DNA from: Octodonta nipae
Lineage: Eukaryota > Arthropoda > Insecta > Coleoptera > Chrysomelidae
Direction: 5' to 3'
DNA length: 64,000 nt
NCBI GenBank assembly: GCA_034190945.1
Contig: CM067219.1
Location: forward strand, 12,333,005 to 12,397,004
The notes below the pieces were generated by a model. That model was given only the letters and a program-made list of their open reading frames with translations, was not told the origin of the DNA and did no database searches. A program made the position numbers and the translations under genes. The stretch's first letter is position 1. Every line of letters begins with the position of its first letter. Positions 23,622 through 33,324 of this stretch are shown here, piece after piece.

Positions 23622-23775
23622 CGAGATGTAAGACCGACATCTAGGAATTTCGAGGAAACTATCACACAGAGGTTCCGAATCTGGATCCGTTCCGTGTAAT
23701 TGCTGTTCTCCCTAAAGTCCTAGGATGAAATGTCACGATAAAATTTTCATGTTACTTAACCTGCCAGAGATATTG
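23622..23775 (+). repeat. dispersed repeat Q inside Helitron A
   Basis: Starts AGCGAGATGTAAGACCGACA and ends CCAGAGATATTGACAC. It is a close copy of 6638-6800 (CAGAGGTTCCGAATCTGGA and TTGCTGTTCTCCC are shared). It lies just before the Helitron 3' hairpin, so it was either captured by or inserted into the Helitron. Confidence 0.75.
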
Positions 23776-23967
23776 ACACCGTTGGTCGAATTTCGACCAC
23801 TGGGCGACAGCTAGTACTATGAAATTTTGCACAGAGTTCAGAAATGTAATAATAATCTAGTGAGTGACGACGTATATAATTAACTGTCAACTCCATCGAA
23901 ATTGTCATCCTTATCCGTCAATACTAACTCTTCTAATGGAAAAGCTGTGGAACCCTTGGTGTGTCAC

Positions 23968-24203
23968 AAATGTAAAAACACAGTTTTGCCCCTAACACCC
24001 AAGGATATTTTACAAATAATCACTGCCTAACACCAAACCTTTATTTAAGCACTCAACGCCGTTTCAACAACTCTAAGTTGTCATCATCAAAGAGTAAACT
24101 AAACCCACACCTTGATGATGACTACTTAAGAGTTGTTGAAACGTGCGTTGAGTGTTGAAAATAAAGGTTTGGTGTTAGGGTGCAAAACTGTGTTTTTACA
24201 GTA
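23968..24203. repeat. 236 bp palindrome with hammerhead-like arms
   Basis: The left arm begins TGTAAAAACACAGTTTTGC and the right arm ends GCAAAACTGTGTTTTTACA. The arms share ACACCAAACCTTTATTTAAG, CTCAACGC and GTTTCAACAACT. Toward the centre both arms read, outward, TTGATGATGAC..GTTGTTGAAAC, which resembles the core order CUGAUGA - stem - GAAA of hammerhead ribozymes, with U in place of the essential C. A single arm recurs at 50270-50370. Confidence 0.7.
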
Positions 24204-24504
24204 ACTCTTCAACAAAGAATAGTTTATATATCTTGTTAAGTGCTATGATATTGGGATTGTTTTGTACAGGTTTGCAAGTCAACTATTTAATGAAAACGCT
24301 GAGTGTTTGAAAAAAATATACTAAAAAAAATTGATGGGGCTGGATCTGTTCAAGACAAAAAAATTTAAGAGGACCTACATTGAGGACGGTGATGCAGCTA
24401 CTGCCTAGCTACAGCTAAGCATTCAGTAAGATCATGACACGACACTTCATTCAAAGGTGATAAACTTATGAATAACTGGTTTCATCAGTATATATTTTAT
24501 TTTT

Positions 24505-24620
24505 CTCTTAAAGCATCGCTCACGACAAACGGAACTGTTCCATCACAGACCTGTCGGTATTGGGGTACTGAAAATCCCTATTACAGGAGATTTGCTGGAC
24601 AACATTTTAATACTGGAAAT
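24505..24620 (+). pseudogene. mariner transposase scrap
   Basis: The frame gives TTNGTVPSQTCRYWGTENPYY. This resembles the segment between the first and second catalytic Asp in the same transposase family (at 17.3 kb, HVNRQNCRY then SYENPYW). It is short, with stops after about 40 residues. Confidence 0.5.
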
Positions 24621-24842
24621 GGATGACCTTCCCTTGGAACAGACGTATAATATATTTATTGCTTAGAAGATGGCTGGATGAATAGTTTCCTGAACGATAG
24701 ATTGGACTGTATCTTTGAATGTAAAAAAGGTGTTTATATAATAGGGCAAAAACATAAATTCATTCATTGAAATATTTAACCATGAACTCAACACTATAAA
24801 AGAACCTCTATTTCAAAGTCAATATCCAAGATATAGTATAAA

Positions 24843-25035
24843 TCCTAACTATCATTATAAAAGTGTGTTTGTTTGTTACGCTTTCATGGTTAAACCGCTA
24901 AATCGATTCTGAATTTTGATACAAAGATAGATAGGAAGGACCCTGTAGAGGGTTGTAGGCTGCTTTTTCTCGCCAGAAACGTATAGGGGGTGGTAGACAT
25001 ACAAACAGGGACAAACCTCCAAATAAACTAACTTT
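24843..25035 (+). mobile_element. 5' end of a Helitron fragment
   Basis: Starts TCCTAACTATCATTATAAAA after an A and continues GTGTGTTTGTTTGTTACGC, then a GTTAAACCGCTAAATCGATT segment. This is the same type of start as Helitron D (TCTATACTATTATAAAATTG then GTTTGTCTGTTTG). No matching 3' hairpin plus CTAG end was found downstream, so the copy is truncated. Confidence 0.5.
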
Positions 25036-25158
25036 TTGTTTGGTTTTAGATTAAGTGTATTTTTTGACAATAACTAAAATAAACATCTAACTATAGATTT
25101 ATGTCTAAGATATACGGAGTGGAAAAACTATTAGTATTAGCTTAGAAGCATTTAAAAT

Positions 25159-25467
25159 GTGAACATACTGAGAACACCTAGGAATTCCATGGATATCGCA
25201 TATGACTATGTTTTGAGAAGAATACACAAAGGTAGAAAACTGCTCCACATAGTAAAAACACAGAAAACAGTTTACCTTGGGCACGTTCTCAGAAATGAGA
25301 AATATTCCCGTTTGCAGCTTATAATCCAAGGAAAAATAGATGTAGACGGGGAAAAAACCATCATGGATGCGGAATATCAGGAACTAGTGGCTTAAACTAT
25401 GAGATAATAATTAGAGGGGCTACAGATCTGGTGACCTTCGCGGATGTGATCGCCAACTTTCGATAAT
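25159..25467 (+). pseudogene. LINE C-terminal remnant
   Basis: The plus-strand frame gives DYVLRRIHKGRKLLHIVKTQ, VYLGHVLRNEKYSRLQLIIQ and GKIDVDGEK. After a frame change near 25385 it continues RGATDLVTFADVIANFR. The order LLHxxKxRKxxYLGHxxRNxKY, then the IANxR tail, is typical of the C-terminal part of several insect LINE reverse transcriptases. The RT core is missing. Confidence 0.7.
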
Positions 25468-25940
25468 GGAGAAGGCACAAATATGAACTTGATCCTCACG
25501 CAAGTTAGCCCTTTTTGTGGTGTTTCCAATTTTTAACGTACTTCAAGTCTCAAATTTAAGATATTGCAAACAATGAATTAGAACGTTTAGTAGAACGAGA
25601 AGCAAATTTTGTACTGGTATTGATATATTTACTATAATTTATTGATTTATCGAACTCTCGGCACAAAATCTATTTTTTGCATTTCACCACTATACTGAAC
25701 TGTTTTCTTATATGTTAGTGTTGGCCTCCATTAAGAAGCTTTCACTTCAATACCACACCAAGATCTATCATCAGACGTACAAAGCCATTTAACGCAACTC
25801 AAAATTCCAATATTGTGTGTGCGGTGTACCTTGTGTTTGTGGTCAAGGTTAGCAATTTAAGTTGGAAACTGGTGAGTGTAACCCTCAATATTTCTTCAAC
25901 GACTGAACCGCCATCTGTGTATCATTTCCCAGACAACATA

Positions 25941-26075
25941 TCACTGGAGTAGTGATAGCGAAAAAGTAATGATTCGTTACTAACTACTCGTTATTTGGCG
26001 CCATACGAAATAAACTTGTACCCAATACTTGAGCTAATCGTTACCTTGTTACTATCTTTTTCGATACATCCCAAC
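25941..26075. mobile_element. small terminal-inverted-repeat remnant, possibly hAT-like
   Basis: AGCGAAAAAGTAATGATTCG on the left faces TTACTATCTTTTTCGATACA on the right. Repeated GTTACT/AGTAACG motifs lie between. A related GTAACGATTAGTAACGATTA cluster is seen at 32317-32345. It lies about 0.2 kb before hAT-like coding debris; linkage to it is inferred. Confidence 0.4.
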
Positions 26076-26249
26076 CTATGAATATTGTATGACGCATGTG
26101 TCGAAAACGGCCAATCCGTTTGCCATATGATACCCTTCCGGAATACTTGAATAACGTCGCAAGTGGCTATCTTGAAAGTAGATGAGATAATACATTGTTA
26201 TTTTTACCTATTATATTATTTAATATTAAATTATATTTTTATTATAATA

Positions 26250-26895
26250 TTTAGTGAATGTAAAAAAGGTGCAATACAAGACTGTATTTTTGTTTCACAT
26301 ACAATAATAGAACTATGCTTTGAAGATCAACAAGAAGAATATGCCATAGGAGTGGAAAGTGACTATTTCCATATTTTAAAACCCTTGGAACACATAGAGT
26401 CTAAAATAAGTGCCGAAAAGAGTGTAACACCATCCAAAACTTATTATAATTGTAAGAGCAAAAAATTCAGCAAGGCACTAATATATACGAAGGAAACTTA
26501 CTAATAGAACATTATTTATGTCAACAAATGAAAGATTTCTGGGTATTAAATCTAGATTATGGTAAATAAGATAACGTTTTGATATGAAAACTGACCCAAC
26601 TGAAATAGTTGAAGTTGAAGAAGACCTGGTATGCACTAAAAACAAAGCTGGTAAAAACACAAGTTAAAATTGATCATAGGGTTCAGGCATTATTATAGAA
26701 TTGAAGATGTGGTGAAGACTTTTCTAGCAGAACCTTTATTAAATAGGAAAAAATGAGCCCCTGGAATGGTGATAAAAAAAGATCAGAAATTTATCCTTAT
26801 ATACCCCAATTAGCAAAAAAATGTATTTTATTGCTACCTCTGTGCAATCAGAGAGAGTTTTTTCAAAGGCTGGTCAACTCTTGACAATGACATTC
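26250..26895 (+). pseudogene. hAT transposase remnant
   Basis: The 3' part is diagnostic. 26833-26889 reads ATSVQSERVFSKAGQLLTM, the hAT C-terminal dimerisation motif (xSExxFSxAGxxxxxxR type), and just upstream another frame gives FLAEPLLNRKK and PLEW with two stops. Upstream frames (26240-26504, ECKKGAIQDCIF..) may belong to the same gene but have no clear motif. Several frameshifts and stops; inactive. Confidence 0.65.
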
Positions 26896-27544
26896 AAAGC
26901 TTTTTTAATCTGCTTATTATCGTTCCGATAATAAGTAGTATAGATTATATTATTATTTTTTATTAGTTTTAGTAGTTTATTAATTTAAATTTTGTACAAT
27001 TTATGCAGTTATGTTATCCAAACACTCTTTTATATATGACATATTTATACATAGAATCGCCTAAGGTCGAAATTCGACCAATTGTGTCAATGAGTAATAA
27101 AATTCAGCTTCTTGTTAATATAAAATTAATAAGACTTTATTTGTGTTGAAATTCGTAATTCTGAATTTAATATGACAAAGAGACAGTAAATTAAAGACAA
27201 AAATTTAGTTACCTCGAATTTTCTTAGAATTAAATAATTCCGCTTTTAACCGGTAGAATAATATGAAAAATAGAATAATGGTAAATTACAATTCCATTTG
27301 AAAGTATTGAATAGTTATAAAGTATAAATCGTATATCTATAAATTGCAACATAATCTGTTTTAATTTATACTTATTCAATTTCTATTTGTACAGTTAATA
27401 TAGTACATGGGTTAGCTAACTTCAATCGTAAATTCAAGGATTCATCAAAAATGTTCGTACATATATCCATATACATTTGCTGTATAAACTGTTTTTTCTC
27501 AAGATGAAATGTTTCAGTTAAATTTCAGTTCTCTAACATTTATT

Positions 27545-28236
27545 ATAATATTATAATAATTCCACCTCATAATATATTTCCACCACCCTTTATATATAAC
27601 TGCTAATGGACTACCCAATATAAAAATGTTTGCTAACATTTTTTTAACCACCCTATATAACTAATAATTTACTCTAGACTATATTTTAACTACCCCGTAT
27701 ATACAACTGCTCACGGACCACGCATCATATTTTTTTAAACATTTTTTGTGTCACCCGGTAAGACTTTAATTCCACTCCAACCATTCTATATATGCGACTG
27801 CCTATGAGCTTCCATATTTACTCTTTGTTTCTAAATTTTTTTAACTATCTTCTATAACTATATTTCCATCATCATATATATATGTAACTCATGGTAGGCT
27901 ACCCAATATACCATTTCATTTTATAGCTTTTTTGTAATTACCCTGTATAACTATAATCCCTCTCACACTATATTGCAGCTATCCTATATATCCAAAAGCT
28001 TGTGGGATACGAAATGTTGCATTTTTATTCTAATATTTTTAAAACATACTGTAAAACTATAAACCTCTACTCCAGCATATATTTACACCACCCTGTATAT
28101 GCATCCCTGTATAATATTTTTGCACACCCTGTATAATTGTAATTCTACTGCGCCCTTTATTCCATGAACCCTGTAAATCAACCACTAATAGGCTATATTA
28201 ACTCTTTTAGTTTCTAATTTTTTTAACTACTTTCTG
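27545..28236 (-). repeat. ACAGGGTGG minisatellite B, left part
   Basis: The plus strand shows the reverse complement, with repeated CCACCCTGTATAACTATAA-like and AACTGC(C/T)TATGGGCCACCC-like half-units. On the minus strand the motif direction matches that of Helitron B. The array continues at 29364-29620 after the inserted element. Confidence 0.8.
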
Positions 28237-28482
28237 TAAAGGTACACTTTGAGCTACGCGACCGAGACAAGCGACGGCGACAAGAGACAGGAGGTTGCGA
28301 CACGCGACACGTCTGCTTTCTAAGCAATTATATGAGGCACATTTGAAGCGCGAGACAGAGACGCGCGACCGCGACAGGAGACAAGAGACAACTTTGATGC
28401 GACTGCTTCCGAAGCAGTAGTGTCGTTTGTCGCGTGTGGTTTGGAGTTTTTGTCGTTTGTCGCGTATGGTTTGGAGGTTAAA

Positions 28483-28639
28483 ATGACGGATTTAAATTTC
28501 TCTTTTGATGAAGACAATCTTCTTATTAATTCAATAGAAGAAAATAAATCATTAAATGATCCTCAGAGTGCAACATATAAAGATGTAAGCGTTCGGGATA
28601 ATATCTGGAGGGAGATTGCAATGAATATAAAAAAAAACA
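28483..28639 (+). CDS. MADF/Myb-SANT-like exon of the Harbinger element (partial)
   Basis: From the ATG at 28483 the frame gives MTDLNFSFDEDNLLINSIEE, then NKSLNDPQSATYKDVSVRDN and IWREIAMNIKKN, and meets a GTATGT donor at 28640. The pattern of a short acidic leader, LxDxxSxxYKDxxxRxxxWxxIA is the first part of a MADF or Myb/SANT-like domain, the usual second protein of PIF/Harbinger elements. The next exon is missing, so no functional product is expected. Confidence 0.7.
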
Positions 28640-28835
28640 GTATGTTGTTTATATTTTATTTTTTGTATGAATGAAATTAATGTCACATAATTTTGTTTAT
28701 CTGTTTATGTCTTAATTGTTTATTTGTTATAACACAAACTTTTTGGGGAGTGCGATTTATTATTCTTATATGATGTTCTTCGAAGAATCTAATATATAAT
28801 ATTTTTAATTAAAACTGTAACAAATAAATACATAC

Positions 28836-29179
28836 CGTAATGTGATTGATAATTTTTCTCGTGGTGTTATTCCTCCTCCTCTGTTTTGAATATCTTCTTC
28901 AATTAAACTTAATACATAATTAAATTGACTTTGATTTAATCTGAAATATTGTAAAAAAATTTCTACTTTGAGTGATAAGTGATTATTAATTAATAGACAA
29001 TAAAAGCCCTCTGTGTTTCTACTCTGGTACAATGGATTCATTTCACATCGTCTTTTTCTGCATAAATAATACAATAATAAATCATCATCTCTTTCTTCTT
29101 CAAGAAGTATTTGGAGTTGTTTTGATGCCATTTTTAATTCACGAATACACGTATTTATGATTGCAGAACATCTAGCCAA
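28836..29179 (-). pseudogene. N-terminal exon of a PIF/Harbinger transposase (partial)
   Basis: The minus-strand frame includes RDDDLLLYYLCRKRR, FYCLLINNHLSLKVEIFLQY and RLNQSQFNYVLSLIEEDIQN, then PREKLSITLR, and ends at a GTATGT donor at 28835. The F..YFRL...QF..VL..I...I and P.EKL.ITLRY order is the HARBI1-type N-terminal domain. The catalytic DDE exon that should follow is absent. The likely start is the ATG of MASKQLQ or the one at 29179. Confidence 0.75.
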
Positions 29180-29363
29180 CTGCTTGTCGCTTAATGTCAG
29201 TCGTGTTTCCCAAATAAATACGAGCGACGTTGTCTCTTGTCGCTTGTCTCGGTCGCATAGCTCAAAGAGGTAAAAAGCGACAAGCGACGTTGTCGCGGTC
29301 TCGTGTCTCCTGTCTCTTGTCGCTGTCGCTTGTCTCGGTCGCGTAGCTCAAAGTGTACCTTAA

Positions 29364-29620
29364 CTATAAATCTAGTGTGCCCTATATTTCAATCATTAAA
29401 TATATGCAACTCATGGTGGCTACCCTATAAATCATTTCTTTTTCTAACATTTTTATAATGACCCTTTATAACTATAATTCCTCTCACCCTACTATATTGC
29501 ATCTATCCTATATATGTAACTACTTATGGGTTACAAAATGTTGCATTTTTGTTTTAACACTTTTTTTAAACCTATAGTATAATTCTTCTCCAGCACGTGT
29601 ATATATAACTTTTCATGTGA
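29364..29620 (-). repeat. ACAGGGTGG minisatellite B, right part
   Basis: Continuation of the array cut by the Harbinger element. Units such as ACTCATGGTGGCTACCCTAT and TATAACTATAATTCCTCTC are recognisable. The TAA target site lies inside a TTAACTATAA unit. Confidence 0.75.
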
Positions 29621-29915
29621 ATTCTTCTGTAAATGCACAGATTTCTTATAGAGACATTCATTTCATTCGTCAACGTTTTTATAAAAAAGTAACGTCATAA
29701 ATGAATAGAAAATAAGATTTTTAGAGGATACATCTTAGTAAGCAAAAGTCGGTTATTTAAGCAATATTTATACTTCGCTACACGATTGTACACACACATA
29801 GTGGGCGCCATCTCACTTGGTGTTCACCAATAATTTATATTTAATTTACCCATTTTAAAAGAAATAAAGATTATTTATAAATTCTGCACATCTACGGCAC
29901 TGTATCTTTCGAATG

Positions 29916-30075
29916 GTATGAGGAAGATTCACGGAAAGTTAACCGCATGGTGGCGCCACTGCATACAAGGGTACAATGGCCGCCACACATACAAACTTCT
30001 CATGCATGGCGGCCATTGTACCCTGTATGCAGTGGCGCCACCATGCGGTTGACGTTCCCTCAATCTTCCTCATAC
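29916..30075. mobile_element. 160 bp near-perfect hairpin MITE
   Basis: GGTATGAGGAAGATT at the left is matched by AATCTTCCTCATACC at the right. The inner arms ACCGCATGGTGGCGCCACTG / CAGTGGCGCCACCATGCGGT and GGGTACAATGGCCGCCA / TGGCGGCCATTGTACCC are nearly perfect, with a loop of about 20 nt. The element is GC-richer than its surroundings and non-coding. Confidence 0.85.
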
Positions 30076-30260
30076 CCTTAAAAATAATAGAGGCCGAAAA
30101 AGGGGAGTGCGTTTCGCTCTTCGCCTATTAATAATAGTATGATGATATTAAGTGAGTTATAAAACCCAATTGTGCCTTCATAACTTAATTTTATATTAAA
30201 AACTAAAATTATTAATAGTAGTAAATACTTAGAGAATTAGAGACGACTACATACTGATTA

Positions 30261-32267
30261 CTGGGGCCCGATTTTTGAAACCATGCTATGCGACGAAAAT
30301 GGTCGTATACGGTCTTGCAGTCGTACACGAAGTTTATTCTATTGGTGGCCAAATTGGTATTCTCGAATTGTAGACGAGACAATACTGACTTTTGACATAT
30401 ACAATTAAAATATGGTGAATTGCTAGAACTTCTTCAATATCTTCTATGTTACGGATAAATTGTAAAATTTATAGCACAAATAAATTAATTAAGTCGGCCC
30501 AACACAATAATACAAAACAAAACTAACCAACAAATTTGATTACTATAATGTCAAAATTTCGTATACGTTTGACCGTTAGAATCTCTTGTCGTACACGACC
30601 TTGGAGATATGGAGTGTAGAGTGAAAGGAGAAGAAACTTATATGGGAATAAAACTGAAAAAGTGTCCAGCAGACGGTTTCAAATAAGAAGTTCAAGATAT
30701 GACCAGAATGGCGCAAGTGTGACCACAGTGTATGTTATGAAGTTAATTGTCAACGGATGGAAATACAGAAATCCTACATTTAGAAGTAAAGCGGCTGAAA
30801 AAGTGAGAATGATGTAAAATTATTAGTAAAAATCGTAAATAAAACGTAGAAAATCTGTTATGTGAACTTCTCTTTGTAAATGGTTGTCTCCGTTTTTTGT
30901 AATCTGCAGAGATGATGAGTTTATAGTGTGTTAATTGTCATATAAATTAATAAGCGTGTGCCCCAGTTTTGACTTTTTATAAAACGGAGTGATTTTATAA
31001 TTGTTATTTTCTTATAAAACTTTTTGAAACAGTTAAACATTGGGAAAAATTTGTATATTTGTAATATTTTTATACTTATTAACAAATAGATGTTGGTGAA
31101 TTAGATGTAAATAAAAATTATTTATTTTTACTTTCTTGTGTTCATATTACATATTTGTTTTGAAAAGTTGGTGTTTCTAGTTCCTTGTTCACCTTTCTCT
31201 GGATAAAAGGTAATTAACAATTCTTTTCATCACTGAATAAACTGCTATAATTAAGTTTTCTCTTCTGTTATCATTATGGAACAAATTTCGCTTGCATTTT
31301 ATGCTAGAATAGTTTCTTTTTCAATGATTCTAACATTTTCACACACTGGTTTTCCATATATTTTTTCTTGTCTTCATTAACTACAATTAAATGACTATTT
31401 TTGGCATCTTTCCGCTGTAGGTCTATTTTAAATATTTCCAAAGGTACGCCTGGTGAATGGCCCTGGAAAAATATCTTCAGAAGTTTGTTGAAGTTCTCGA
31501 TGGACAATGCCATAATCAGTTTAGTAATTATATAATAATGGGTTCTTCAGAGTTTAATTTGTGTGGGACATTTATCTTGACTCCTAAAAAAATGTACAAA
31601 TAAAATTTTGCTTGAAAGTCATTTTTATCTATGTACAATGTATTTCATTGACTGAATACATTTATTAATATTAAATATAAATTTTACCAATCATTTTAAA
31701 TCTGGTTGTTTAACTATGATGTTTAAATTTGCAATTTTTGGATGTGTACTTACTTTACAACACATTTTCAAAAAAAAATTCTTGATAGGTTCTGTTCTAA
31801 CTGCATAAACTCTTCTTTCCTATTAATAATTAAACAATCTTGAGCGGCAGTTTTTGGTTTTAATGTTAGCTCTCAGGCATGTAATAAAACCATCTTTTCT
31901 TATTTACCCACACATTTTTGGTTGGTTTATTTCGCAGATCATATGGAGAGAATATTTTGTGGGAATATAACTAACTGAAAATAATTTTCAATTTAATCAT
32001 GCCAATAATACTACATTTATAACAAGTAAATAGAAACTTTACAGCATTTATTTTTAGAAATACTTACTTTTCATTATAAAAAAACATATTATAATCTGCT
32101 GTTGTAATTTGTAAAATGTATAGGTTAGAATTTTTTTTGTGGACACTTTTTACTCAACACTCCATACTTGGAGAATACAAAAAATGTCATTTATGACAAA
32201 TTTCATTCGATTGACGTCATCTTTCGAGTGGTAGAGCGGTCGAATGGTTTCGAGAATCAGGCCCCTG
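30261..32267. mobile_element. 2.0 kb terminal-inverted-repeat DNA transposon, family unknown
   Basis: The ends are CTGGGGCCCGATTTTTGAAA and, inverted, CAGGGGCCTGATTCTCGAAA, each continuing with CCAT..CGAC. The CAGGGG start resembles hAT termini, but no convincing 8 bp duplication was found. The small palindrome at 40745-40928 has the same ends and is likely its MITE. The internal sequence has only short frames. One, at 31304-31513 on -, gives FNKLLKIFFQGHSPGVPLE and QRKDAKNSHLIVVNEDKKKY and may be a conserved piece of an accessory protein. Confidence 0.65.
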
Positions 32268-33320
32268 ACGTTATATGTAAGATTATCCGATATACTAAAA
32301 TTAAAGCTGTACCGAAGTAACGATTAGTAACGATTACTAAAACGTAAGGGTAATCTTCATCTCTACACTGGCGAGTTCATATCACAAATAAAAATATTTT
32401 TTTAGTTGCGGTCGGAAGGAGAAAGTTATTAATGATTGAGAATCTATCTTCTAGTACTTTAGTTTCCCTTTCGATTCCTAAAAATAGTTTTCACCCTGTA
32501 AATTCATCTCCCCTTTAAAAAAATGCAGTTTCCCTTTTATTCCCCAAAATAAAGACCACCATAATCACCCTAATAAGAAGGAATCCTTATAAAGCGAAAC
32601 GGTTACGTCGTGACCGAAGAAATAAAAATGAATGTTTTCCAGTAAATACTGTCAAAATATTATGCCGTTGTTAGAGTACGCATATATTTTCTATGAACTC
32701 CTACTGAGAGATTTCAACGTCCCATCTCGCAGCAGAAGCGTTTTCTGAACGACACACTGGGGACCTCTCAGCTCGACTCCTAACAGACAACTCATCGGCT
32801 TGTTTTCTTTTACATTTCGCCAGTAAGTTTCGACTGTTATTTCGTACGGTTATACGCCAAACTGCTTTTTTGTATTTGCAGTTTTAGGGGACGAAGAGTT
32901 TTTTTAATGTCTTGTTATCATCCTACCACGAGACATAATAGAGTTTTATACATAAAATGTATTTACTCATTTATTAATTATATAATATCGAATAATTCAT
33001 TTAGCTACATATAAAAATATAACTTTCCAGCCAAATTCGCACTTTTCCCTAGATCTTTGCCGGCATTTTACTTTTGTTTCGTTATGACAGTCGATATGCA
33101 TCCTCTATGGACTGGTAATTGAGCCCTTTACAAGGGCGTACCGAGGGGGGACAGGAGGGGCAGCTGCCTGAAAAACTTGCCATAAGCCATTAAAGCTTCC
33201 CACAAAATTGCGGACTTGCCCTCCCTGACCAAAAAATTTCTGACTTGTTCCTCTTTCTAGGACAATTTTTTTTCCGATTTGCCTCCCCTCTAGGGCATTT
33301 TTTGCTAATTTTTTTGTGTA
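32268..33320. other. intergenic with repeat scraps
   Basis: Contains a GTAACGATTAGTAACGATTA cluster (32317-32345) like the hAT-type ends at 26.0 kb, and a GC-rich patch at 33120-33300 (GGGGACAGGAGGGGCAGCTG) related to 360-430. 33085-33130 (GACAGTCGAT..TTGAGCCCTTTAC) resembles 36385-36435. No coding sequence was recognised. Confidence 0.4.
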
Positions 33321-33324
33321 TCTG

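Larger units (their letters stand above)
22490..23814 (+). mobile_element. non-autonomous Helitron A
   Basis: The structural hallmarks are a 5' end TCTATATATAAG at 22490, preceded by A, and a 3' end with the palindrome GGTCGAATTTCGACC followed by CTAG at 23811-23814, then T, which is insertion between A and T. Length 1,325 bp with no Rep/helicase coding. The first 365 bp (for example AAACGATTAGGTACCATTTT and TAGCTACTGACGACCTTCAG) match Helitron F at 63111-63922 in inverted orientation and partly Helitron E. The rest is a minisatellite (22856-23527) and a Q repeat (23622-23775). Confidence 0.82.
28240..29360. mobile_element. non-autonomous PIF/Harbinger transposon nested in minisatellite B
   Basis: Flanked by TAA at 28237-28239 and 29361-29363, the 3 bp duplication typical of PIF/Harbinger. 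The terminal inverted repeats begin AGGTACACTTTGAGCTACGC on the left, mirrored by GCTCAAAGTGTACCT on the right. The subterminal regions are unusual: about 150 bp each of GCGAC/GAGACA repeats. Inside are the first exon of a MADF-type DNA-binding protein (+) and the N-terminal exon of a transposase (-). The DDE exons are deleted. Confidence 0.88.
27052..29640 (-). mobile_element. 5'-truncated Helitron B carrying minisatellite B
   Basis: Read on the minus strand. The 3' terminal region at 27052-27095 has the same GGTCGAATTTCGACC palindrome and TTGACAC..TTGGTCG context as Helitron A, but the final CTAG is mutated. Shared internal sequence includes GTCATATTAAATT(C/A)AGAATTACGAA and CACAAATAAAGT (27110-27175 versus 23532-23572). 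Upstream of this lie minisatellite units at 27545-28236 and 29364-29620, interrupted by a PIF/Harbinger element. The A/F-type 5' end was not found. Confidence 0.7.

Noticed and set aside
26163..26260. Hydrophobic N-terminus of the 113-codon frame before the hAT remnant as a signal peptide
   Set aside because: AT-rich low-complexity sequence (YYLILNYIFIIIF) upstream of possible hAT coding; most likely read-through of non-coding DNA.
30261..30620. Possible 8 bp target duplication of the 2 kb TIR element (ACTGATTA / ACGTTATA)
   Set aside because: Only four of eight positions agree; not better than chance in this AT-rich sequence.
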